Source: Lysinibacillus sphaericus (GTDB lineage: Bacteria; Bacillota; Bacilli; Bacillales_A; Planococcaceae). From it: a DNA stretch of 64,000 nt. The DNA lies in assembly GCF_001629735.1 (NCBI RefSeq), contig NZ_CP015224.1:1240001-1304000 (forward strand), written 5' to 3'. Positions 45,873 through 55,344 of the stretch are shown one piece after another (the stretch's first letter is position 1; every line of letters starts with the position of its first letter). Under the pieces are notes generated by a model, which worked only from the letters and a program-made list of their open reading frames with translations, searched no databases and was not told where the DNA came from. The position numbers and the translations under genes were made by a program.

Positions 45873-46038
45873 ACAAGATAATAGATTTTCTTGACCTAGT
45901 AATACTTTGACTGCTGAATTTTCTGAGTTATAGGATGTAGGACTTCTATATAGGAACCATACAGCATTTATTGATTGCGAAGGTGTTGTGCTTAGAAATG
46001 GTTACTGGTGTTAAATACTTAACTTATCATGGCAAGTT

Positions 46039-46076
46039 AAAAAAACAACAGCCAGCAGAGGCTGCAGGCTGTTGTT
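46039..46076 (-). terminator. terminator of SASP gene
   Basis: On the minus strand AACAACAGCC / GGCTGTTGTT stem followed by TTTTTTT, eight bases after the stop codon. Confidence 0.9.
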
Positions 46077-46084
46077 GATGCGTA

Positions 46085-46567
46085 TTATTTTGAGTTGTTT
46101 TCATTTGCAAATCGGCCAGAAGCAAATTTTTTGTTAGCTTCAGCTTGTTGGATTTGCTGTCTGATTTGATTAACATCCGTCTCCATACCAAATTCTTGGC
46201 TCATCGAGTTCGTTGAACCAGAAGCTTGGTTTTTGTTAGCTTCAGCTTGTTGGATTTGTTGTTTAATTTGATTAACATTCGTCTCCATACCAAATTCTTG
46301 GCTCATCGAGTTCGTTGAACCAGAAGCTTGGTTTTTGTTAGCTTCAGCTTGTTGGATTTGTTGTTTAATTTGATTAACATCCGTCTCCATACCAAATTCT
46401 TGGCTCATCGAGTTCGTTGAACCAGAAGCTTGTATTTTGTTAGCCTCAGCTTGTTGGATTTGCTGTTTAATTTGATTAACATCCGTTTCATTTCCAAATT
46501 CAACGTTCATTGCGTTGGGAGTTGCGTTTGGAATTTTTGAGTTAAAGTTTTGATTGTTGTTTGCCAT
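46085..46567 (-). CDS. sspE: gamma-type small acid-soluble spore protein, four repeats
   Basis: Gamma-type SASPs are amino-acid stores in the spore core, degraded by the GPR protease during germination. The 160-aa product consists of a short leader and four tandem 34-aa units starting near residues 20, 54, 88 and 122. Each holds EFG(M/N)ET(D/N)VNQI, the GPR cleavage site region, and QQAEANK. SspE of B. subtilis has about two such units, so this one is expanded. ATG 46567 follows AGGAGGTGA. It is very rich in Q, N and A, as usual. Confidence 0.93.
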   Translation of the reverse strand: MANNNQNFNSKIPNATPNAMNVEFGNETDVNQIKQQIQQAEANKIQASGSTNSMSQEFGMETDVNQIKQQIQQAEANKNQASGSTNSMSQEFGMETNVNQIKQQIQQAEANKNQASGSTNSMSQEFGMETDVNQIRQQIQQAEANKKFASGRFANENNSK

Positions 46568-46629
46568 TAAAAATCACCTCCTGAGTTTAGTTTGTACAGA
46601 AGGTGAATTAGTATCCGTTTTTTAGTGTG

Positions 46630-46815
46630 TTAAAAAAATATTATGGTGGTATATCAGGTCCACTTCAATGGTATGATAAAGCTCCAGCAAATTACACGAG
46701 ATTGACAAGGTGAAATTTAAAACGTATATTGAAAAAGCCTTAAAGAGGCAGATACAACTTTTTCAGATGCCTGTAGAATAGCATGGGATTTCCCGGAATG
46801 TAACTATTTTTAAAG
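46630..46815 (+). pseudogene. unidentified broken gene
   Basis: Coding-like sequence in shifting frames: YGGISGPLQWYDKAPANYTR then IDKVKFKTYIEKALKEADTTFSDACRIAWDFPECN. There is no start codon with a ribosome site. The protein was not recognised. It suggests a decayed gene between the SASP and the 61-aa gene. Confidence 0.4.
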
Positions 46816-46851
46816 TTGTAATCATTCAAGTTATAAAAAAGGACGGATGTA

Positions 46852-47037
46852 ATGAAATATAATAAAACAATTATGCTAAAGCTTATCAATGAACATCGAG
46901 CGTTGCATGATGAACTAAAAAAGCTAAAATCTGAAATGGGATTAGAGAAAAATTTTGCAGTAAAAGCTTTGTATCATTCATATGTGGCAGAAGATGGCCC
47001 TTATATGAAAGAATACCAGGATTTAGAGCGATTATAA
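46852..47037 (+). CDS. hypothetical 61-aa protein
   Basis: ATG 46852 follows AAAAGGACGGA. The product is helical and charged (LINEHRALHDELKKLKSEMG start, EYQDLERL end), without membrane segments. A hairpin follows at 47059. It is not assigned to a family. Confidence 0.5.
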   Translation: MKYNKTIMLKLINEHRALHDELKKLKSEMGLEKNFAVKALYHSYVAEDGPYMKEYQDLERL

Positions 47038-47040
47038 TAA

Positions 47041-47095
47041 AAGGCGGTACCACTAAAAAGCATGTTTTGGACAATCATTATTTTCAAAACATGCT
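47041..47095 (+). terminator. terminator with T-box-like sequence before it
   Basis: AGCATGTTTT / AAAACATGCT stem (47059-47095) followed by CTTTAG. Right before it, AAGGCGGTACCACT resembles the T-box antiterminator element (AAGGTGGTACCACG), but the upstream stretch is coding and no T-box stem I is seen. Confidence 0.5.
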
Positions 47096-47428
47096 CTTTA
47101 GATTTGTTCTCATATAAAGGAGAATAGGTACTTTATTATAACAAGTCATTCAATATGGATGGCTTTTTTGTTTTTGTCTTTTTTTTGTAGGCGTCATAAG
47201 GAATGAGAACAACTGAACTTTCGAACAGTTTAGTGTCATACATAATAGAGGGTGACCAACAAAGCTAATTTAGTCAAATATAAGTCTTAAGACTGATATG
47301 GTATAAGCCTATCAATGTATTTACGAGCCTTATAAAACTAAGATATTCTATTTATAGGAAATGTTTCTTGGTTTTGGGAAATGAAAATCTTAAAATCAAT
47401 CACACCTATCTAAGGAGGGAAATTTTTC
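47096..47428 (+). other. intergenic before the serine hydrolase
   Basis: A hairpin (AAGTCATTC / GGATGGCTTTTTTG, 47143-47169) lies in the middle. The rest is AT-rich without a gene. Confidence 0.35.
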
Positions 47429-49513
47429 ATGAAGAAAAAATTATCTGGGGTGTTAGCTGCTACATTAGCGTTAACGATTAGCCTACCAACAGGAGCTCTG
47501 GCGGCTTCTGGCAACAATCAGTCTACGGTTTTGGTTAGCCAGGAAGTTGCTAGCCAAGCTCTGCAAAAAATTGCGGCAGAGAAGGCTAATCTACTCATTA
47601 AGTCTTATGAGACAACAAGTGTACAGTATGCGCTAATTGATAATGGTCATATTATTGTGTCGGGTCAGACTGGGAAGAACGATATGAAAGGAAAACAGCC
47701 GTTGACTAAAGATACCCTATATGGAATTGGTTCAGTCAGTAAAATGTATGCAACGGCGGCTGTGATGAAATTGGTCGATGAAGGAAAAGTTGATTTAGAT
47801 GTTCCTGTCGTTCACTATGTTCCTGATTTCAAGATGAAAGACGAGCGTTACAAACGCATTACGCCACGTATGCTGCTGAACCACTCATCCGGCTTGCAAG
47901 GTACTGGGTATGGTAATAGTTTTTTATTTGACGATAATGATACCTACGCCCATGACAACTTGTTGCAACAATTGTCCACCCAGAGCTTAAAGGCGGACCC
48001 AGGTGCATTCTCGGTATACTGCAACAACGGCTTTACGTTGGCTGAGATTATGGTGGAAAAAGTAAGCGGTATGAGCTTTACTGAATTTATACATGAACGG
48101 TTTACAAAACCCTTAAAGCTAAATCATACGAAAACACCGCAGGACAAAGAGGAAAACGATAAGCGAGCTGGACTTTATTTTCCTACGTACCATGGGCAAC
48201 TTCCTGCTGAATCGGTGAATGTGATTGGTACGGGAGGGATCTCTTCCACAGCAGAAGATATGATACGATTCGCACAAATATTTATGGGACAGGGACAAGG
48301 AATTCTCTCTGATAAGGCAGTCAAGGCGATGGAGCAAGAAGAATATAAAAAAGGAATGTGGCCAGAGGATGGAGCCAATATCATCAACTATGGTCTTGGC
48401 TGGGATAGTGTGAAGCTATATCCATTCAGTGAGTACGGGATAAAGGGCTTAGCTAAAGGTGGCGATACAGGACTGCAACATGCTTCATTGGTCGTACTTC
48501 CTGAACAGAAGATGGCTGTGGCTGTATTGACATCGGGCGGTAGCAGCTCTACAAATCAAATGATGGCGACAGAAATATTGCTCGCTGCGCTTAAGGAGAA
48601 GGGCACGATTAAGGAGATTAAGCCGAACAAATCCTTTGGCAAGCCAGTCAAGGCCAAGATGCCTCAAGACATAGTAAAGAAAGCAGGTTTTTATGGCAAT
48701 AGCTTCAGTCATTTTAAAATAAAAATTACGAACAATGGAGAGCTACTTTTACCAGCTATTTCTGAAGAAAAATATGTATATACTGCGAATGGAAGCTTTA
48801 TTAATGAAACAGGTACCTCCAAGTTCAACTTCGTCACAGAGAAGAATGGCCGAACATATTTAGTGGAAAGCACATTTATAACTTTACCAGGTTTAGGTCA
48901 AGTAGCGGTTACTCAATATTTAGCCGAGAAATTAGAAGACAATGTGTTATCGAAGGAAACCGCTGCCGCATGGGCCAAGAGGGAAGGCGTTAAGTTCTAT
49001 CTCGTCAACGAGAAATTTAGTTCTGCTCAATATCTCTTACCAATGATGCTTACCACACAAATTACTCGCGATGAAGAACTAAAGGGCTATTGGAATGGCA
49101 GAAAAATTACAGGTCCAAATACAGCCGCGCATCAGCTTCAGATCCCTGTGATGGCAGGCCGTGATACAACAGAATCTCGTTTCTATACAGAAGGCGGTAA
49201 TGAATATATGGAGATGTCCGGATTAATATATGTCAGTGGATCCAACTTGAAATCACTGCATGCAGGCCAATCATCTAAAGTTAAGCTGCAAGCAAATGGG
49301 CATGCGGAATGGTTTACGATCCCTCAAGCAGCAGCAGGGAAAACAATGACTGTGGAGCTGCCAGCAAAGAGTTCGTTTGCCGTGTATGATGAGGCCGGAC
49401 AATGCGTCAACTTTACAATTGTGAGCGGCAATAACAAAGTAAAGCTGCCGAAAAACGGAACGGTTGTATTTGCTGGTGCGCCGAACGCGGAAATGGCAAT
49501 TACGTTGAATTAA
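47429..49513 (+). CDS. secreted serine hydrolase, class C beta-lactamase family
   Basis: The 694-aa product has a signal peptide (1-26, ALAASG). The N-terminal half (about 40-390) is a serine beta-lactamase/DD-peptidase-like domain with S102-x-x-K105 (GSVSKM), a YCN motif at about Y197 and KGGDTG at about 343. The remaining 300 residues, with two beta-rich domains, are unrecognised. Family members include esterases and D-amino-acid-acting enzymes; beta-lactam resistance is not shown by the sequence. ATG 47429 follows AAGGAGGG. Codon choice is clearly more G/C-rich than the neighbours, suggesting transfer. Confidence 0.85.
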   Translation: MKKKLSGVLAATLALTISLPTGALAASGNNQSTVLVSQEVASQALQKIAAEKANLLIKSYETTSVQYALIDNGHIIVSGQTGKNDMKGKQPLTKDTLYGIGSVSKMYATAAVMKLVDEGKVDLDVPVVHYVPDFKMKDERYKRITPRMLLNHSSGLQGTGYGNSFLFDDNDTYAHDNLLQQLSTQSLKADPGAFSVYCNNGFTLAEIMVEKVSGMSFTEFIHERFTKPLKLNHTKTPQDKEENDKRAGLYFPTYHGQLPAESVNVIGTGGISSTAEDMIRFAQIFMGQGQGILSDKAVKAMEQEEYKKGMWPEDGANIINYGLGWDSVKLYPFSEYGIKGLAKGGDTGLQHASLVVLPEQKMAVAVLTSGGSSSTNQMMATEILLAALKEKGTIKEIKPNKSFGKPVKAKMPQDIVKKAGFYGNSFSHFKIKITNNGELLLPAISEEKYVYTANGSFINETGTSKFNFVTEKNGRTYLVESTFITLPGLGQVAVTQYLAEKLEDNVLSKETAAAWAKREGVKFYLVNEKFSSAQYLLPMMLTTQITRDEELKGYWNGRKITGPNTAAHQLQIPVMAGRDTTESRFYTEGGNEYMEMSGLIYVSGSNLKSLHAGQSSKVKLQANGHAEWFTIPQAAAGKTMTVELPAKSSFAVYDEAGQCVNFTIVSGNNKVKLPKNGTVVFAGAPNAEMAITLN

Positions 49514-49583
49514 CTACTCCATTATGTGTGCCATAAACTATGTAAAAGATTATAAATCATACTCAAATGAAAGATAAAATGTA

Positions 49584-49620
49584 GGGATTCGCCAAAAAAT
49601 GGCGAGTCTCTTTCCTTTTT
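49584..49620 (+). terminator. terminator of serine hydrolase gene
   Basis: GATTCGCC AAAAAAT GGCGAGTC stem-loop followed by TCTTTCC. Confidence 0.75.
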
Positions 49621-50116
49621 AATGATTTTTAACTGTCTATACATAGGAAGAATAATAGGCTCATCTTATGTCGTACAACGGGGTTACTCGCATTAGATTG
49701 GCTCCAATTGTTGCTTCGGACATTTTCCCATTATGCGCAGAGGCTGATGATTCTAGTAAGTAATGCGGAGGATGCAAAGTTTATAGGGGACGTGGGAGAG
49801 AGCTAGAGCAAATTAGGCATTTACGTAGGTCGGCTAAGTAAAGAATTGAAACATAAGATGCAGTAAAAATCTACAAAAAATAATTCTTACTGCATAGTGT
49901 AGTTTTATAAAAAAGATTGATCGTTCATAATAAAGGTTGATTAAAAATCCTATGCTGATATGCACGATTTTTTGTTCAATAAACGGGTCATATTATCGAA
50001 TAACAATTTTTAAAGATATATTTCCAAACGACGCTTTGGTAACTTTATTTGCTTATTTAGACTTGGCTCTTTATTCTTAATAAAGGTTAAACAAGTAACA
50101 AGAGGGGCGATAAATA
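49621..50116 (+). other. intergenic, no gene recognised
   Basis: It contains scattered coding-like debris (MSYNGVTRIRLAPIVASDIF, about 49667-49762) and AT-rich sequence before the gene at 50117. Not identified. Confidence 0.35.
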
Positions 50117-50527
50117 GTGAGGATTCAAGAAGTAGAAGGTTATTTGAAAGGAAAAATAAATGTTGATACAGATTCAGTAGCGTCTATTTGGACAACATTT
50201 AAAGAATTTTGTGAGGAAGATATTGTAGGAGAAGATGAAAAGGAAATTTTATTCGAATGTGGTACTTACCGTAAAGAAATGTTTCATTTTTCGTTTGTAC
50301 GCCAGTTTACTGAATACGAAGATGATGAATATTTAGGAATGAGCCAGCTTCATTGCAAACTATTATTTACTGCTATTGATGAATTTAAAAAATTACAAGT
50401 TACAGAATGGTCAATGGATTTTGAAAGCTTAGATGAATTTTTTAGACATATAGAAAATCTTAAAGTATTTAAAAATATAGTTAATTTAAAACCTAAAACA
50501 GTTCAAATTTATCAAGATGAATGTTAA
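50117..50527 (+). CDS. hypothetical acidic protein, 136 aa
   Basis: The GTG at 50117 follows AGAGGGG. The product is acidic and soluble, with an N-terminal QEVEGYLKGKI segment, a beta-rich centre (FHFSFVRQFTEY) and a C-terminal SLDEFFRHIENLKVFKNI helix. No family was recognised. It is followed by a good terminator, which supports expression. Confidence 0.6.
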   Translation: MRIQEVEGYLKGKINVDTDSVASIWTTFKEFCEEDIVGEDEKEILFECGTYRKEMFHFSFVRQFTEYEDDEYLGMSQLHCKLLFTAIDEFKKLQVTEWSMDFESLDEFFRHIENLKVFKNIVNLKPKTVQIYQDEC

Positions 50528-51090
50528 GAAGTTGAGCTGTATATCTGTACATCCAATAACGAAATAACGTTCCCAAATAAAAGTTTGGGTAGACACAAAA
50601 GCCAAGAAACGCTGTAAAACAAACGTTACTTGGCTTTTTCATTGGATATTGTTTATACATTTTTTATACAAAGGTATATAAAGAGAGTTTACAATAAGAC
50701 TTTTCAAAATTTTGCAGAAAACATTGTAGGGGTGTTATATGAATAAAAACCTGTATATGGAGACTTTCTAAATCTGTATTCTTCTCAATCCATTATTACA
50801 ATTGCTGGTGGTTTAAGTGAAACCATCTTCAACAATCGTGCGCGAATGTGGAGCAACACAGGTAATAAATAATCAAACTTTTTTATAAAAACCTAACTTC
50901 AAACTGCTAAAGAAAATCCCTTTTGATTAATCTTTTTCAAAAGGGATTCTACTTGTTTAACGTAAAATAAGGGTTTTCGAGGTATTTTTGCTCAAATTTT
51001 ATTGCCAAGCAACACTTATAGAACATTAAATAGTCGTTGATGTGTGGATCAGGTGTTGGTGGATATACTCATTAACTTGATCAGGTCTAT
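50528..51090. other. intergenic with gene debris
   Basis: After the terminator at 50600-50641, a fragment (GDFLNLYSSQSIITIAGGLSETIFNNRARM, about 50755-50850) looks coding but lacks a start and is unidentified. The stretch before 51090 contains the displaced C-terminus of the convergent hydrolase. Confidence 0.4.
50600..50641 (+). terminator. terminator of 136-aa gene
   Basis: AAGCCAAGaAACG / CGTTaCTTGGCTT stem followed by TTTTC. Confidence 0.8.
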
Positions 51091-51819
51091 CTAAATTAGT
51101 TGCGTGATGGGCATTTTAATTATTTTTAACTGTGACTTTTTAATCTTTATATGTAGATACTCTTGTTGTCTTTGAATCATCGTATCGTGGTCACCATGTA
51201 ATAATAAGGTAGGACAATTTACTTTTCCTAATTCATGGCCACTTTCCATTCTCGATACGGCATTCCAAATTCGAATCCAATTTTTATAAGACATTGCTGC
51301 AACTGTGGAATAAATATAGTGTTTATTTGCTTCGTTAAACTTTGATAGTGTATGTGCCTGTATTTTTGCTAGAAGTGACATTGGAATGAATAAGCTAGAA
51401 AATCGATTAACAGGAATTAGTATCTTTTCATACCAATTAAATTTGTTTGTGAAGGGGGTCCCTATTAATGTAAGTGATTTTACGTAATCTGGATAGTGAA
51501 TGGCGGCTTGTAAAGAAATATGTCCACCCATTGATAAACCACATAAATGGGCCCGTCTAATTTTTAGATGATGCATCAAACCAATTAAATCTTTAGTGAA
51601 ATCTTCAGCATCTACCTTCCCGTTCGGAAGAGATGAAGCTCCATGACCACGAACATCCCAGGTGATGGTTTGATAATATTTAGAAAAATAATCCACTTGT
51701 TTATCCCATTGCTGATGGTCCCATGATGCACCATGAGTAAAAATTAATGGCTCTCCATGTCCTTTTGTTTCATAATACAAATCTACATTATTAATTGTAC
51801 ATTTTGGAATGTAAAACAC
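51030..51819 (-). pseudogene. alpha/beta hydrolase with 3' frameshift
   Basis: The frame from ATG 51819 encodes a classical alpha/beta hydrolase with HGASW (oxyanion hole), DVRGHG, nucleophile S96 in GLSMGG and the acid in LLLHGDHD. Near 51115 the frame shifts, so the intact frame ends with an abnormal tail at 51091. The real C-terminus, NAHHATNLDRPDQVNEYIHQHLI with the catalytic histidine, continues in the next frame to about 51030. As read, the protein lacks its catalytic histidine. Either a recent pseudogene or a one-base sequencing error. Confidence 0.85.
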
Positions 51820-52053
51820 CTCTCATTTATCTAAGATAATCGTGACTAAATGTTAACATAAAAGTGATTGTCAGAGAAAATATTCCCATTTTACTGCGCC
51901 CGATAAATGTGTTAGCGGCAAGACATACATAACCAGCAGATGTTTTACAGATTAGGTATAGAAATTAAAACAAAAGGTTTTTTGGGAATTATATCCATGT
52001 TATTAGTTGTATTGTATAATCAAAGATACAATAACTAAAAGGTGATGATTATT

Positions 52054-52281
52054 TTGCTAACTATATTACAAATTATTTTTTCAATCATAGTAGTATCACT
52101 CTCAACTTACGGAATTATCACAGACGATTACCAGTTGAATTTTTTAATGATATTCTTCTTAGGATTATTGATGTTAATTTTAGGGATTAAAGAATTTCAA
52201 AGAGAGCAAAAAGTTTATGGTTGGCTTTTTATCGGAGTATTTTTATTGATAGAATATGTATCCATTCAAACTTTTTTATGA
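52054..52281 (+). CDS. DUF3953 small membrane protein
   Basis: The TTG at 52054 follows AAAGGTGA at good spacing; an ATG at 52045 is too near to it. The 75-aa product has two to three membrane helices with a DDYQLNFLMIFFLGLLMLILGIKEFQREQ stretch typical of the DUF3953 group in Bacillaceae. Function unknown. Single gene. Confidence 0.65.
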   Translation: MLTILQIIFSIIVVSLSTYGIITDDYQLNFLMIFFLGLLMLILGIKEFQREQKVYGWLFIGVFLLIEYVSIQTFL

Positions 52282-52481
52282 TTTATTATATCCTATGCAC
52301 ATAGACAAGGTACTACTGCTTTTGCTTTGAAACCTGCATCCAAAAGCAAGAGAGCAACGTTTGGTGGGGCTATGAGAGTGAAAATGGTAGAATTAGATTC
52401 CAATTCAATGACTCTTACATTATTATGAAGTATGGGAGATATTAATACCCCCTTCATCATATATAGCAACGGAGGACTATC

Positions 52482-52904
52482 ATGACACCAGAGCATATTG
52501 TTAAGAAATTTTTTGAAGAAGTACGTTCAGGAAAAAATCCCGATTACGCAACTGAATTAATGGCAGACCAAGTACTGGCACACCAAGTTATTTCAGAAGA
52601 AGAATTAACGGTTAAAAGAACGCCAAAAGATTATGCTGACCATGTAAAAGAAATGGTAGAAGCGTATGGCAATTTTTCATTAGAGATCCAAGAATTTATT
52701 GTACAAGATCATAAAGTATATGTACGCTGGAAACAAGTTGGGACGCATGTTGGCGAGGTCGATGGATATGAGCCAACGAAGCTTCCAGTGATAGAAATAG
52801 CAAGCGCAGTTTATAGAATTGAAAATGGAAAAATAGCAGAATATTGGATTCAAATTGATCGTGCTGGTATTGAAAACCAACTCAAACGAAATCAAAGTAT
52901 TTAA
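52482..52904 (+). CDS. SnoaL-like ester cyclase family protein
   Basis: The 140-aa product has the NTF2-like fold of SnoaL/ester-cyclase proteins: IVKKFFEEVRSG start, the LAHQV strand, KDYADHVKEM and the closing IENGKIAEYWIQIDR. Such proteins bind or isomerise small ligands; many are uncharacterised. ATG 52482 follows GGAGGAC. A terminator lies immediately after the stop. Confidence 0.8.
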   Translation: MTPEHIVKKFFEEVRSGKNPDYATELMADQVLAHQVISEEELTVKRTPKDYADHVKEMVEAYGNFSLEIQEFIVQDHKVYVRWKQVGTHVGEVDGYEPTKLPVIEIASAVYRIENGKIAEYWIQIDRAGIENQLKRNQSI

Positions 52905-52926
52905 CATCCTTCGGGGTGTTTTTATT
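52904..52926 (+). terminator. terminator of SnoaL-like gene
   Basis: AACATCC TTCG GGGTGTT followed by TTTATTTT, starting at the stop codon. Confidence 0.8.
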
Positions 52927-53183
52927 TTGCCCTGAAGAGTGGGGAAATTTACTCAGGTCTATTATTGAATAATCTTAATAAACGGAGTCGGACCTAATGG
53001 TGGAATTACATTTATTTGTAAAAATATTCTAATGTCCACTTTGCAAATTCTTTATTAATATCGTTATACCCATTTCAGTCTAATTACCGATAGCATTTTA
53101 AGTGATTTTCCTTTATGGTTAATAGGTCGTAAAAGACACTATCAGGAATATCCTGCAAATATTGAAATGATAGGTGGAAAACA

Positions 53184-54131
53184 ATGAATTATCAAGTATT
53201 ATTATATTACCATTACACAACGATTGAAGATCCTGCTGAATTTTCAGCAACGCACTTAGCCATGTGTAATGAAATTGGTTTAAAAGGTCGTATTTTAGTA
53301 GCCAATGAGGGCATTAACGGTACTGTGTCAGGTACGATTGAGCAAACAGAGCAATACATGGCAAACATGCAAGCTGATCCATTATTTGAAGGCATAGTCT
53401 TCAAGATGGATGCGGCAGACGGGCATGCATTCAAAAAGATGCACGTACGCCCACGACCTGAGTTAGTAAACTTAGGCTTAGAAGAAGACGTAAACCCACA
53501 TGAATTAACAGGGCGCTACCTGTCACCAGAACAATTCCTTGCTGAAATGCAAGATGAAAATACAGTAGTATTAGATGTGCGTAACACCTATGAATACGAT
53601 GTCGGCCATTTTCGTGGTGCGATTCGACCAGAAGTAGAAAACTTCCGTGATACACCGGAATGGGTACGTGCAAACCGCGAGTTATTCGAGGGAAAAAATG
53701 TTTTAACCTATTGCACGGGTGGGATTCGTTGTGAGAAGTTTTCAGGCTGGATGAAACGTGAAGGCTTTGGCAATGTCGGTCAATTACATGGCGGTGTTGC
53801 AACATACGGAAAAGACCCTGTAGCAAAAGGTCAATTATGGGACGGAAAAATGTATGTATTTGATGAGCGTTTAACGGTGCCCATTAATCAAGTAGAGCAT
53901 GTGATTATTGGTCGTGATCATTATGACGGTGAACCCTGTGAACGTTACATTAACTGTGCAAACCCTGAATGTAACAAGCAAATCATTGCTTCTGAAGAAA
54001 ATGAAGCAAAGCATTTAGGTGGCTGTACAATCGAATGTACCAAGCATGCGCGCAACCGTTACATCGTGCGTCACCATTTAACAGAAGAGCAAGTAGCTCA
54101 AACGATTGAGGCGTTACAAGCAGAAGCATGA
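53184..54131 (+). CDS. trhO: tRNA uridine-34 hydroxylase TrhO (rhodanese family)
   Basis: TrhO is an oxygen-dependent enzyme that forms 5-hydroxyuridine at position 34 of certain tRNAs. The 315-aa product has the N-terminal acylphosphatase-like domain (about 1-90, [14 protein letters not shown]), a rhodanese domain (about 110-210) with the active cysteine near 177 in [13 protein letters not shown], and a C-terminal cysteine-rich zinc-like region ([27 protein letters not shown]). ATG 53184 follows AGGTGGAAA. Its GC content is somewhat higher than the surrounding DNA, as expected of a core gene. Confidence 0.93.
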   Translation: MNYQVLLYYHYTTIEDPAEFSATHLAMCNEIGLKGRILVANEGINGTVSGTIEQTEQYMANMQADPLFEGIVFKMDAADGHAFKKMHVRPRPELVNLGLEEDVNPHELTGRYLSPEQFLAEMQDENTVVLDVRNTYEYDVGHFRGAIRPEVENFRDTPEWVRANRELFEGKNVLTYCTGGIRCEKFSGWMKREGFGNVGQLHGGVATYGKDPVAKGQLWDGKMYVFDERLTVPINQVEHVIIGRDHYDGEPCERYINCANPECNKQIIASEENEAKHLGGCTIECTKHARNRYIVRHHLTEEQVAQTIEALQAEA

Positions 54132-54541
54132 AGAGCTGTCTAAGTATACAAAACTTCGTGAAATATTTTTCATAATCTCTATAAATCTTATAGAGATATT
54201 TAAAACACTCGAATGAAAGTGTTCAAACTATCCATTTCAAATGGGACTAGTTTGCTCGCTTACGTCGGGTGTTTTTTCTTTTGTATGGAATCATAATGGA
54301 CTGAGGAAGAGGGGAATAGAGCTGAAACCGTTTAAAGAGAATGATCACAGGGTATTCAAAACATGTAACAGGATTTAGTTAATGCAAGCTCGCAATCATT
54401 CACCGTATATTGCTTTTATAAAAGCTTCATATCTTTTCTTATCACTATTTTTTTTGAGATGTCTCTCCCAATGACAACTTCCCTTAAATAGTTGTAAAGT
54501 ATGTTGATGCATCATGTTATATTTTAAATAAAGGGGTATAT
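54132..54541 (+). other. intergenic with structured element
   Basis: It holds the structured terminator at 54203-54280. The rest is AT-rich without a gene. Confidence 0.4.
54203..54280 (+). terminator. multi-hairpin terminator after trhO
   Basis: AACACTCG can pair with the nearby AGTGTT or with the distant CGGGTGTT that precedes TTTTTTC. Between them AAACTA..CCATTT / AATGG..TAGTTT forms an inner hairpin. The terminator arms are therefore in competition. Confidence 0.55.
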
Positions 54542-54817
54542 ATGATGAACTTTGAGGAAAATCAACATTTACATGTAGGATTTTACGATAATGGTTTTGA
54601 TTTAGAAGGAATATTTTTAAAGGTGGAAAACTTGGATAAATGGTGTTTATTTTTCAATTCTACATTTTATAATATGACAATGAAAAATAACTATGATTTG
54701 TTTGATACTCACTTTGGCTATATGGTTCGGGAATATGAAATCAAAGAAGTGGATTTAACCTATGAGAAATCTAGTAAGTTATTTAAAGAATTTTTGCTAG
54801 AAGAGGGATTAATCTAA
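54542..54817 (+). CDS. hypothetical protein, 91 aa
   Basis: ATG 54542 follows AAAGGGG. The product is soluble and rich in aromatic residues (NLDKWCLFFNSTFYNMTMKNNYDLFDTHFGYMV). No signal peptide, membrane segment or recognised family. Confidence 0.5.
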   Translation: MMNFEENQHLHVGFYDNGFDLEGIFLKVENLDKWCLFFNSTFYNMTMKNNYDLFDTHFGYMVREYEIKEVDLTYEKSSKLFKEFLLEEGLI

Positions 54818-55344
54818 TATTTTGGTTAAGGAGGATGCTTTCTTTTTGGATATGTTATGTTCTCCAAACCAACGCTTCTTTAATGTCTTTTGAATTTTTT
54901 AACAGGACAGCTAGAGGTGACAGCATTAAGAGAATCGGTCGTTTTTTAGCCACAATTGTTATAGCCTTGGATTATAAGAAAACATTGGTTTTTTGATAGT
55001 TAAATGAACATACATTATAAACAGTAAATTGCCTCCACCTTTGCTACATACACATAAAGGAGAGGAAAGCCATTATTTCTTCGTTAAAAGAAATAATGGC
55101 TTTTATTTTAGGTAACTTAGGTACGAGCATACCCAAAGCAACTTACCTTTAGTAAAATAAAATTTGAAGAGAAATTTGTTAATGAACTATAGAGTAGAGC
55201 TACCTAACATAAGTGATGGTGAAATCTTTATACTGTGATGTTGTGATTTAATTAGTATGGATAATTATTATGAAAATGTTAATAGGAATGGGACTAGAGG
55301 GCAATGGTAGGATGGTCCAAAGATTTTTAATAGGAGGGGTTTAT
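54818..55344. other. intergenic with strong terminator
   Basis: No gene recognised. The perfect terminator at 55066-55109 has no intact gene close before it. A short frame from 55270 leads into paiB but is probably not translated. Confidence 0.4.
55066..55109. terminator. strong terminator, no adjacent gene
   Basis: AAAGCCATTATTTCTT / AAGAAATAATGGCTTT is a near-perfect 16-bp stem followed by TATTTTA. The right flank suggests use by plus-strand transcripts. Confidence 0.75.
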
